Shown here: positions 1 through 7,196 of the stretch, piece after piece | Position numbering within the stretch: position 1 is the first letter of the stretch | Layout of the letters: every line of letters begins with the position of its first letter | NCBI GenBank assembly: GCA_011773795.1 | Contig: WVWW01000026.1 | Coordinates: forward strand, 8,937 to 19,240 | Length of the DNA: 10,304 nucleotides | DNA from: Acidobacteriota bacterium | Lineage (GTDB): Bacteria > Acidobacteriota > Polarisedimenticolia > Polarisedimenticolales > Polarisedimenticolaceae | Direction of reading: 5' to 3' | Notes under the pieces: model-generated | What the model saw: the letters and a program-made list of their open reading frames with translations, nothing else | The model's database searches: none | Told to the model about the DNA's origin: nothing | Made by a program: the position numbers and the translations under genes

Positions 1-346
1 CCAGCTTGACGCTGGGGTTCACCAGCCGGTTGGCCGCGTATCCGCTCCAGATCCACTCGCTCTCCCCGGTGGGCACGACGACCTCGAAGAACCGGAACGA
101 CAGGAACGCGCCGACGGCGACGAGCAGCATGATCGGAAAGGACGGGAGCAGGCTGCGGCGACGCGTCATCAGACAGCCGAGGCCGAATCCGAGGAAGGCG
201 GAGATCAGAACGATGTTGGAGAAATACGCCAGCGAGAGAACGTTGGACGGAAGCCAGCGGATCAGCGCCAATTCGAGAAACAGCCCGAGGAAGCTGATGA
301 CGAGCAGTGAGATCTTCCGATTCGGTCGTGTGTCGGTGCGTGTCAT
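1..346 (-). CDS. Polytopic membrane protein, spermidine-synthase-like N-terminal region (partial)
   Basis: The first 115 residues are visible and the rest lies beyond the left edge. The start is the ATG at 346-344. After a short basic, Thr/Arg-rich head come three hydrophobic segments at about residues 13-30, 37-59 and 68-90. Segment 1 contains FLELALIRW and segment 2 contains YFSNIVLISAFLGFGLG. These short motifs resemble the membrane portion of bacterial polytopic proteins annotated as spermidine/spermine-synthase-like, where a membrane region precedes a Rossmann aminopropyltransferase-like domain. That catalytic part is not in view, so the function rests on recall of the membrane motif alone. 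No Shine-Dalgarno sequence is seen before the ATG. A TTG lies two codons upstream in frame but has no better signal. A possible promoter sits about 30-60 bases upstream. An unrelated multi-pass transporter or MFS-like protein is the main alternative. Confidence 0.7.
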   Translation of the reverse strand, partial: MTRTDTRPNRKISLLVISFLGLFLELALIRWLPSNVLSLAYFSNIVLISAFLGFGLGCLMTRRRSLLPSFPIMLLVAVGAFLSFRFFEVVVPTGESEWIWSGYAANRLVNPSVKL

Positions 347-802
347 GAACAAGACGCTACGATCGGGGGGGCCAACGCATTCTCGGCGACCGGCTCGTCG
401 CCGTCAAGAATCCATGGAGCCGCCGGGCAACGTTGCGGTGAAGGCGAAGACGCTGGGCAAACAGAACTCGATCCACCTCGAAGATACCTCCGAGGTCAGG
501 ATCAACGCGTTGCCGGAGCTGTTGATTGCGGCACGGGTTCACGATCACCCGGAACCGATCCTCTGCAGACGCTCGTTCGAGTGACGATCCAAAACAATGA
601 AGACTTCCATCGTTTTGGACCGCGCAGACTGCAACGCTGGCGTGGCGTTCTCGGTAAAGCCTGCATAGTCGGCCAAACGTGGATCGGTGTTGCATGCCAC
701 CAACCTGGCAGGGAATTTGCCTACCCGATGCCCCAGGGATCCGCTCAGGATCCGACGACAACCACACACTGTCAATCCAAGAGGGGTTAGAAGGGGAATT
801 CA
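347..802. other. Intergenic stretch with no convincing gene
   Basis: This 456-base divergent spacer separates the leftmost membrane gene from the porin gene. Open frames cross it on both strands (one minus frame from 803 to 357, one plus frame ending at 584). None gives a recognisable protein, a signal peptide or a good ribosome site. The composition looks less GC-rich and less codon-biased than the flanking genes. Besides the candidate minus promoter, it holds a small inverted repeat (ACCTCG 475-480 with CGAGGT 491-496) and a direct repeat of GGATCC near 736-753. A weak plus-strand promoter match (TTGCAT near 690, 17 bases, GAATTT) could serve the porin, but its -10 box is poor. The porin ribosome site, AAGGGG at 791-796, closes the spacer. 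Confidence 0.55.
379..407 (-). promoter_or_regulatory. Possible sigma70-type promoter with dyad spacer for the leftmost gene
   Basis: Read on the minus strand, TTGACG (407-402; five of six matches to the -35 consensus) is followed after exactly 17 bases by GAGAAT (384-379; four of six matches to the -10). The spacer is largely an inverted repeat: CGGCGAC at 384-390 and its complement GTCGCCG at 397-403, with a six-base loop. Transcription would begin near 372 and leave a leader of roughly 25 bases before the ATG at 346. A dyad between the -35 and -10 boxes is a common operator position, but in GC-rich DNA a 7-bp repeat can also occur by chance. The promoter consensus of this organism is unknown. 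Confidence 0.35.
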
Positions 803-2116
803 ATGAAGAGGATGGTTTGTCTGAGTCTGTTGCTGGCGGGGGCCCTGATCTTGCCCGCGCCGGTGCTCGCCGATGACGACAAGGTCACGATCACGGGCGA
901 AGCGTTCGCTCGGACCGAGTACCTCGATGACTTCGATGACTTCGACAGCAATGCGGGGCGGAGTTGGGACTTCTCGACCTATCGCATCCGCATCGGTTTG
1001 GATTTCGAGCTCACCGACAACATCGACGCGTTTGCCCAGGTTCAGGCCCACGGCCTGTGGGGCGACTCCGAGTTTCGCGCTTCCGGCGATCCGGCCGGCG
1101 GCGCCGTCGGTCAGGCCCCGTTCGACAACGACAGCCTGCTGTTGTACCAGGCCTATGTCAATCTGAACGACCTGGCGGACGGCCCGGTTTCGCTGCGCAT
1201 CGGTCGTCAGGAGCACGTCCTGGGCAACGAGCTGCACCTGGGCGACAACAGCTTTTACAACGGCCAGTTCTTCGACGGCGTGCGCGCCATGATCGACCTG
1301 GAGAAGACGGATCTCGACATCTTCTTCTACAACGTCGAAGAGCGGGATATCACGGCCGACTTCGGCGGGGTCCCCGGAAGCAACGACACCAAGCTCGGCG
1401 GGGTCACGGCGAACTTCGAGGTCGCAGAGGATCAAAAAATCGAGCCGTACGTCCTGTACTACCACGACGGCTCCCCGGCGGGTCCCGCCAGCTACGAGCT
1501 GTACACGGTGGGTGCGCTCTACATGCGACCCGCGGACGACGACCGCAAGTTCGACTGGAGCGTCGAGGCGGCGTTCCAGAAAGGCGACGTGAACGACCCC
1601 TCGGCCTGCCCCGGCGGGACGCCCTGCGACCTGAAATCCAGCATCTTCGAGGGTTGGTTCGGCTACAGCTGGGGTGACGACTCGCGGCATCGCGTGCACG
1701 TCGGCGCGCTGGCGATCGGCGACGGCGACGACCCGGTCGACGCCGAGTTCTTCATGTCGATCGCGCCCGACACGCACCGCCGTGCCGGCGCAATGGACCT
1801 GTTCACCGAGGGGCCGGGGACGTCGTTCCTCGGTACGGACTCGTTCCACAACCTGACGACTTACAACGTGGGGTATGCCTTCACCGGCGAGCGCCACGGC
1901 GTGAGTGCCACGTACCACGACTTCACGCTGACCGAGGACTTCGGCGCGCCGGCGGACGAGCTGGGCCAGGAAATCGACGTGATCTACAACTTCAAGCTCA
2001 AGGAGAAGGTGGGTTTCGAGCTCGGCGTGGCGCAGTTCATGCCGGACGATGTCTTCGTCGCCCCGGCCGATGACGATCCTTTCCGCGTCTGGGCGATGAT
2101 GAAGATCGGCAAGTAA
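803..2116 (+). CDS. Alginate-export-type outer-membrane porin (beta-barrel)
   Basis: A 437-residue exported barrel protein. The start is set by AAGGGG six bases before the ATG. Residues 1-23 form a signal peptide (basic MKR, hydrophobic core, cleavage likely after PVLA), and the mature chain begins DDDKV. The body has alternating short beta-strands with acidic loops. RIRIGLDFEL (61-70), the IGRQE motif (133-137) and FFDGVR (156-161) match the pattern of the alginate-export (AlgE-like) porin family, as does the LGQEIDV strand (387-393) followed by GFELGVAQF near the end. Family members are diffusion channels for anionic or sugar-like solutes or phenolics; the substrate here cannot be told. A CPGGTPC segment (269-275) could form a disulfide-closed loop. 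The last residues are KIGK rather than the terminal aromatic usual for barrels. The gene appears to be a single transcription unit ended by a hairpin terminator. Confidence 0.85.
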   Translation: MKRMVCLSLLLAGALILPAPVLADDDKVTITGEAFARTEYLDDFDDFDSNAGRSWDFSTYRIRIGLDFELTDNIDAFAQVQAHGLWGDSEFRASGDPAGGAVGQAPFDNDSLLLYQAYVNLNDLADGPVSLRIGRQEHVLGNELHLGDNSFYNGQFFDGVRAMIDLEKTDLDIFFYNVEERDITADFGGVPGSNDTKLGGVTANFEVAEDQKIEPYVLYYHDGSPAGPASYELYTVGALYMRPADDDRKFDWSVEAAFQKGDVNDPSACPGGTPCDLKSSIFEGWFGYSWGDDSRHRVHVGALAIGDGDDPVDAEFFMSIAPDTHRRAGAMDLFTEGPGTSFLGTDSFHNLTTYNVGYAFTGERHGVSATYHDFTLTEDFGAPADELGQEIDVIYNFKLKEKVGFELGVAQFMPDDVFVAPADDDPFRVWAMMKIGK

Positions 2117-2140
2117 GCTTTCTCTTCGGTATACAATCCG

Positions 2141-2174
2141 GCCCCGCGGGTCTGACGGCTCGCGGGGCTTTTTT
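2141..2174 (+). terminator. Intrinsic terminator after the porin gene
   Basis: A perfect 8-bp GC stem, GCCCCGCG (2141-2148) and CGCGGGGC (2161-2168), encloses a 12-base loop and is followed at once by six T residues (2169-2174). It starts 24 bases after the porin stop codon. It separates the porin from the downstream DUF305-propeller gene, which therefore needs its own promoter in 2175-2257. No strong one is seen there; TAAGAT at 2216-2221 is a four-of-six -10 match without a good -35. Confidence 0.92.
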
Positions 2175-2257
2175 GTGGTCAAGACACATCGGACTTCGGG
2201 ACACCGCCGATTCGGTAAGATGGGCTCGTATCGAGAACGGAGGAGGGCGAGGAACCC

Positions 2258-4663
2258 ATGAAGACAATCAAGCTAGTGCTCCTGGCAGCGGTCACGACGC
2301 TGCCCTGTTTGGCGCAGACGCCCATCATCCAGCCGGGTGCGCCCGGCGAGCCGGTCCGCGAGCTCAGCGCCGAGGAGGCGATCGAGATCGCCGACACCAG
2401 CTACTCGCCGGACGACGTGCGGTTCATGCAGGACATGATCCCGCACCACCACCAGGCCGTGGAGATGTCCGCCCTGGTGGCCGAACGCACCAACCGCCCC
2501 GAGCTGGTCGACGTGGCCGGACGCATCGACGCCTCGCAGGCGGACGAGATCGCGTTCATGCAGCAGTGGCTGCGCGATCGCGGAGAGCACGTCACCGATC
2601 CGACGGACCACCACGACATGCACACCTCGCACAAGATGGCCGGCATGGCGACGCCCGAGCAGATGGCCGAGCTGGCGACGCTGAAGGGCACCGCGTTCGA
2701 CCGCATGTTCCTCGAGCTGATGATCCCGCACCACGAGGGAGCCGTGACGATGGTCGAGGAGCTTCACGAGAAGCCGGGGTCGGCCTACGATCCGGTACTG
2801 TTCGAGTTCACCAACGACATCGTCAACGACCAGACGGCGGAGATCGAGCGCATGAACGCGCTCCTGGCCTCGCTCTCCGACGATCCGCGCGCGACCCTCG
2901 AGCCGGGATTCCGAGACGCCGAGCACGCGTTGCTGAATCTGGAGCTGGTGATGACGCTACCCAAGCCCGCCGGCTTCTTCGATCCCGCCAACCCGGCGGG
3001 GTTGCCCCCAAAAAAGCCGGAGAAAGACGACGCGGAAGGGAAGGAAGACGAAGAAGAAACGGAAGACGAGGACGACGACGATTGGCGCGGCCCCCTCCTG
3101 GACTTCGCCAACACGGACATGGCCTTCGCAGGCGACGTGCTCGTGGCGGGCAACTACCATGGTTTCAACATCTACCGGTTAGAAGACGGTCGTCCGAACC
3201 TGCTCAGCTCCGTGGTCTGCCCGGGCGGCCAGGGCGACGTCTCCATCGTCGGCGACCTGCTGATCATGTCGGTCGAGCAGACTCGCGGGCGGCTCGACTG
3301 CGGCCTCGAGGGCGTCAGCGAGGACGTCAGCGCCGAACGATTCCGCGGCATCCGCATCCTCGACATCAGCGACCTGACACGGCCGGTGCAGGTCGGCGCG
3401 GTTCAGACCTGCCGCGGCTCGCACACCCACTCGGTCGTCTCCGGCCCGGACGAGGACGGCAAGATCATCGTCTACAACTCCGGCACCGCCTCGATCCGCG
3501 AGGAGGAGGAGATGGCGGGCTGCATCGACGAGACCCCCGGCGACGACCGCACGGCGCTGTTCCGCATCGACGTCATCGAGATCCCGGTCGACCAGCCGGC
3601 CGAGGCGCGCATCGTCGCCAGCCCGGCGGTGTTCGCCGATCCCGAGCAGGGCCGCCTGGCCGGGCTGTGGAAGGGCGGCGACCACGGCGACGACACGCAG
3701 GAGACCAACGTCACCGATCACTGCCACGACATCACCGTGTTTCCCGAGAAGGGGATCGCCGCCGGCGCCTGCTCGGGCAACGGCATCCTGTTCGACATCT
3801 CGGATCCGCTGAACCCCAAGCGCATCGACGAGGTCGTCGACAAGGGCTTCGCCTACTGGCACTCGGCGACGTTCAACAACGACGGCACCAAGGTCATCTT
3901 CACCGACGAGTGGGGCGGCGGCGCGCGGCCGCGCTGCCGCACCTACGACCCGCTCGACTGGGGGGCGGACGCGATCTACGACATCGTCGACGGCAAGCTC
4001 GAGTTCCGCTCCTACTACAAGATGCCGGCGCCACAACTGGACGAGGAGAACTGCGTCGCGCACAACGGCTCCATCGTGCCGGTGCCCGGTCGCGACATCT
4101 TCGTCCAGGCCTGGTATCAGGGTGGTATCTCGATCATCGACTTCACCGATTCGGCCAACCCGGTCGAGATCGCCTACTTCGATCGCGGGCCGATCGATGA
4201 AGAACACCTCGTGACCGGCGGGTTCTGGTCGGTCTACTTCTACAACGGCATGATCTACGGCACGGAGATAACCCGTGGTCTGGACGTCCTGGCTCTCTTG
4301 CCCAGTGAATACATGTCAGAAAACGAGATCGCCGCGGCGGCGCTGGCCGACTTCGGTGGTGTGTTCAACCCGCAGCAACAGCTCCGGGTCGAGTGGCCGG
4401 CCGAGCCCGTCGTGGCCGGGGCCTACCTGGACCAGCTGGGACGCGACGGGGCAGTGACCGACTCGCTCGCAACGGAGATCGCCGCGGCGCTCGATCGTTC
4501 GCAGGGACGGCTCGAGGCCGGCAAGCTCGACAGGGAGCTGGCCGCCGGGCTCGAGTCCCTGGTGTCGGCGCTCAAAGGCGAGGGTGAGAGCGACCCGCTC
4601 GCTCTACAGCGGAGGGCCGCGTTGGCCGAAACGCTCGAGGGGATCGCGGGTCGACTCCGTTGA
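2258..4663 (+). CDS. Secreted DUF305 plus LVIVD-type beta-propeller fusion protein
   Basis: An 801-residue exported protein of unknown function. Purine-rich GGAGGAGGG and GAGGA runs (2239-2253) precede the ATG. Residues 1-20 form a signal peptide ending CLAQ. DUF305 covers about 45-205 as two half-repeats: FMQDMIPHHHQAVEM (56-70) and FLELMIPHHEGAVTM (151-165), joined by a His/Met-rich link (118-136). DUF305 is a ferritin-like helical fold whose HH and M residues are often tied to copper. A strongly acidic linker fills 252-276. Residues 281-680 read as about seven propeller blades with LVIVD-like strands such as GILFDISDP (509-517) and GISIIDFTD (623-631). Blade starts carry SHTHS (388-392), DHCHD (487-491), YWHSA (533-537) and VAHNG (600-604), plus eight Cys between 321 and 599. 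An Ala/Leu-rich helical tail follows (685-801). The gene converges on the Fe-S operon, with 25 bases between stop codons and no terminator seen. Confidence 0.88.
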   Translation: MKTIKLVLLAAVTTLPCLAQTPIIQPGAPGEPVRELSAEEAIEIADTSYSPDDVRFMQDMIPHHHQAVEMSALVAERTNRPELVDVAGRIDASQADEIAFMQQWLRDRGEHVTDPTDHHDMHTSHKMAGMATPEQMAELATLKGTAFDRMFLELMIPHHEGAVTMVEELHEKPGSAYDPVLFEFTNDIVNDQTAEIERMNALLASLSDDPRATLEPGFRDAEHALLNLELVMTLPKPAGFFDPANPAGLPPKKPEKDDAEGKEDEEETEDEDDDDWRGPLLDFANTDMAFAGDVLVAGNYHGFNIYRLEDGRPNLLSSVVCPGGQGDVSIVGDLLIMSVEQTRGRLDCGLEGVSEDVSAERFRGIRILDISDLTRPVQVGAVQTCRGSHTHSVVSGPDEDGKIIVYNSGTASIREEEEMAGCIDETPGDDRTALFRIDVIEIPVDQPAEARIVASPAVFADPEQGRLAGLWKGGDHGDDTQETNVTDHCHDITVFPEKGIAAGACSGNGILFDISDPLNPKRIDEVVDKGFAYWHSATFNNDGTKVIFTDEWGGGARPRCRTYDPLDWGADAIYDIVDGKLEFRSYYKMPAPQLDEENCVAHNGSIVPVPGRDIFVQAWYQGGISIIDFTDSANPVEIAYFDRGPIDEEHLVTGGFWSVYFYNGMIYGTEITRGLDVLALLPSEYMSENEIAAAALADFGGVFNPQQQLRVEWPAEPVVAGAYLDQLGRDGAVTDSLATEIAAALDRSQGRLEAGKLDRELAAGLESLVSALKGEGESDPLALQRRAALAETLEGIAGRLR

Positions 4664-4688
4664 CGACCGATCGTCCGGAACGGGCCGC

Positions 4689-7178
4689 TCAGTGCGACAC
4701 GTTGCGGATCCTCTCGGCGAGCGTGGCCAGCAAGGGGGCCGCGACCCGGGCACGAGGCAACAGGCGGCGCCGGAACTTCTCGCCCGAGACCCGCAGGACG
4801 CGAATCCCGCCGGCCTTCGGCCTCGCCGTTGCGCTGCGCGGGCTGCCGTCGAGCATGGACATTTCACCGACGACCTCGCCCTCCGCCAGCACGGCGACTT
4901 CCCGTTCTCCGTCCGGCGTCGTCACGCTGACGGAGGCGCGACCCTCCAGGACGACGAAGAAATCATCGTTGTCCACGTCGCCTTCGCTGCACAGCGTCTC
5001 GCCGGGCCGGAACGTCTCCTCGGTCACGAACCCGCACAGGTCGTGGAGGTCCTCGGGATCCAGACCGGAGAACAGACGAATCCCACGTAGGTACTGCATC
5101 TTCTGTAGATCGGCGAGACCGTTGAACGGGACGTAGGGCGGGGCCGGCTTGCCGAAGAGGATGCGGTGGGCGATCTCCCGTACCAGCGGGTCCGCGTCCT
5201 TCAACCCGCCGCCCACGATCCGGCGGGCCCCGGGCTCGTCCGACTGGCTCGCGACCCACACGATGGCACCGCGAAGATAGCGGTCCGAGGAGAGCGCCAG
5301 CCTCTCCCTCGCTCGCGCCCAGGCGGTCTCGTCGTGGACCGGTTCCGTCGGGACGGGGTCGACGATCCACGGCTCGAGCTGGCGAACGATCTCCACCCCC
5401 ACGCTGCAGGTTTCCGCGAGTTGTTCCACGACTCGGCGGCGTGACTCACGGTCGCCGCCGAACAAACGGAAACGCAGTGCACGGACCGACTCGCGCGGTC
5501 CGATGGCCTCCAGCACCTCGAAAACCCGGCAGATCGCGGCGCGCTGGTCGCGTAGAAGAAGGAACGTCAGGAAGGCCACGCCGTCGGTGACGCGACCCGC
5601 GCTGAACGTCTCGAGATCCCGGCGCACCACGCGAACGTGCTCGACCCGATCCCGCGCCCGCTGGACCAACGCCCCCGCACCGCCACGCAGTTGCCGGAGC
5701 AGCCGCTCGTGGTCCTCCGGCGTCACGCCGAACGCCAGACGCAACGCGTCGACTTCCGCGTCGGAGGCACGGCGCAGCAGCGCCTCGGCCAGCGCCGCCT
5801 CGTAACCCTCGAGCTGCGCCCGTCCCTCGATGCCCGCGCCGTCCTCGCGCTCGAACAGGTCGCGCTCCTCGGCGGACAACCGGTCGATGACCTTGGCATG
5901 CTCCCGCTCGGAGATCCCGAGCTGCTCGCGCACGCCCTCGAGCAGCCGCAGCTCGCCTTTTCGCACCAATCCGTCGGCGATCATCTCGCGCACCGTGCTG
6001 GCATAGGCGGCGACACTCTGCTCGTGTGCCAACTTTCCGGCTTTGACCCAGCCGTAGACCTCGCGCGGGTCGTCCGGCGGCGGCTCATCGAAGGGCCAGC
6101 TCTTCAGCAGCTTCGCGGCGCCCTTCTCGCGGATGAAGTCCTCGTGCGTCCGGTTCCAGCGCTTCACCAGGAACAGCGTCGCGAGTAACGGCATCGTGAA
6201 GGCCACGACACGGGTCCCGCCGGGAACCTGTCGCAACGACGGCGCTCCGGCGAAGAAGTAGAAGATCGAGAACGCCGAGAAGGCGGCGAGGCCCAGCGCG
6301 AGATGCCGGCGTCGCTCGGGTTCATCCACCACGCCGGCCATCGAGCGCTCCACGAGCAGGAACACGGCGAGACTCGCCGCGGAGAACAGGGTCAAGGTCA
6401 ACGTGGCCGCAACGACTGCGGGAAGCTCGGGCCAGAAAAAGAACCCCTGGCCGAACCAGAGCTCGGCATCGACCAACCGCCGGGTCCAGCGGCCGTCGAA
6501 GTAGGCCTCCCAGTCGCCGTGGCGCAGCCAGTAGTAGGTGTAGAAGGCGAGCACGAGGCCCGGGAAGGCGAAGGTCGCCAACCGTCGTCCCGACGATGTC
6601 AGGTCGCGCCAGTAAGCGTTCTCGGCATCGATGTCCGGACAACTGCTCTTGCACGCGGTGCAGCGCGTGCACTGCGAGTTCGGTGTCCTGCGTAGCGAGC
6701 GCGGCTCGGTGTAGAGCCTCTCGACGAACGACACCGGGCAGAAGAAGTTGCACCAGGTCTTCCCTGTGAAGATCGTGTTGGTGACCAGAGCGGCAATCGC
6801 CAGCACGACGAGCAGACCACCGAGCCAGCGACCGTCGCCGTTGGTGGCGACCAGGCGGAAGACGAGCATCGCCAGCAGCGCCGCGAACGCGATGCCGAAG
6901 AACCAGCGCTCGAACCAGCGCGGCACGCGCCGTTGCGCTCCGCGGTTGAGCTTTCTCCCGATCTCGCCGAAGAAGGCCAGGGGACAGATGCGTCGCCAGC
7001 GCCCGTAGCCCATCAGCACGATGGACACCGGGAGCAGGGGCAGCAGCATCGTCCAGAAGACCCGCGGCTGCACGTCGGTGACGAAACCGAGCACGACGAC
7101 GCCGACGTAACCCACCACGAGGAGGACACGCACGAAGGCTTGGGCCCGCGTGAGACCGGGTTTCGACCTCGCCGCCAC
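4689..7178 (-). CDS. Membrane NapH/NosR-like 4Fe-4S protein fused to helical repeats and a cyclic-nucleotide-binding domain
   Basis: An 829-residue protein starting at GTG (7178-7176), with GGAG six bases upstream (7188-7185) and 17 bases after the stop of the di-haem gene, so probably co-transcribed. About eight membrane spans: 12-33, 40-57, 90-110, 117-136, 199-217, 253-278, 290-312, 321-338. ICPLAFFGE (64-72) and CNFFCPVS (143-150) are the CP-type motifs of NapH/NosR polyferredoxins. C170, C173, C176 and C180-P form one canonical 4Fe-4S ferredoxin site. The cytoplasmic-looking C-terminal half has two similar helical units (about 392-434 and 459-497) and a HEAT-like region (about 520-675). 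It ends in a Crp/Fnr-type ligand domain (700-829), whose phosphate cassette reads GEVVGEMSMLDGSPRSA (767-783) and retains the phosphate-binding Arg (R781). No helix-turn-helix follows, so it is not a transcription factor. Likely an electron-transfer membrane protein with ligand control; partner and ligand are unknown. Confidence 0.88.
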   Translation of the reverse strand: MAARSKPGLTRAQAFVRVLLVVGYVGVVVLGFVTDVQPRVFWTMLLPLLPVSIVLMGYGRWRRICPLAFFGEIGRKLNRGAQRRVPRWFERWFFGIAFAALLAMLVFRLVATNGDGRWLGGLLVVLAIAALVTNTIFTGKTWCNFFCPVSFVERLYTEPRSLRRTPNSQCTRCTACKSSCPDIDAENAYWRDLTSSGRRLATFAFPGLVLAFYTYYWLRHGDWEAYFDGRWTRRLVDAELWFGQGFFFWPELPAVVAATLTLTLFSAASLAVFLLVERSMAGVVDEPERRRHLALGLAAFSAFSIFYFFAGAPSLRQVPGGTRVVAFTMPLLATLFLVKRWNRTHEDFIREKGAAKLLKSWPFDEPPPDDPREVYGWVKAGKLAHEQSVAAYASTVREMIADGLVRKGELRLLEGVREQLGISEREHAKVIDRLSAEERDLFEREDGAGIEGRAQLEGYEAALAEALLRRASDAEVDALRLAFGVTPEDHERLLRQLRGGAGALVQRARDRVEHVRVVRRDLETFSAGRVTDGVAFLTFLLLRDQRAAICRVFEVLEAIGPRESVRALRFRLFGGDRESRRRVVEQLAETCSVGVEIVRQLEPWIVDPVPTEPVHDETAWARARERLALSSDRYLRGAIVWVASQSDEPGARRIVGGGLKDADPLVREIAHRILFGKPAPPYVPFNGLADLQKMQYLRGIRLFSGLDPEDLHDLCGFVTEETFRPGETLCSEGDVDNDDFFVVLEGRASVSVTTPDGEREVAVLAEGEVVGEMSMLDGSPRSATARPKAGGIRVLRVSGEKFRRRLLPRARVAAPLLATLAERIRNVSH

Positions 7179-7196
7179 AGCCGTCTCCGTAATCGG

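Noticed and set aside
534..553. T-arm-like GGTTC...GAACC / GGGT...ACCC element suggesting a tRNA
   Set aside because: The loop is the wrong size and no acceptor, D or anticodon arms can be found around it.
357..803. Minus-strand frame of 148 codons in the left spacer
   Set aside because: No ribosome site, no known motif, and its start overlaps the porin start codon; composition is unlike the real genes nearby.
800..2182. 460-codon open frame antisense to the whole porin gene
   Set aside because: It is Val/Arg/Asp-rich with no recognisable domain. It mirrors the codon bias of the porin gene, which has a signal peptide, ribosome site, terminator and family motifs.
2173..4200. 675-codon plus-strand frame overlapping the DUF305-propeller gene
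   Set aside because: The product is Arg/Pro/Gly-rich low-complexity sequence typical of a shifted frame in GC-rich DNA; the overlapping frame has clear domains.
4664..4688. Possible bidirectional terminator between the convergent genes
   Set aside because: Only short 4-bp pairings and no T-run on either strand.
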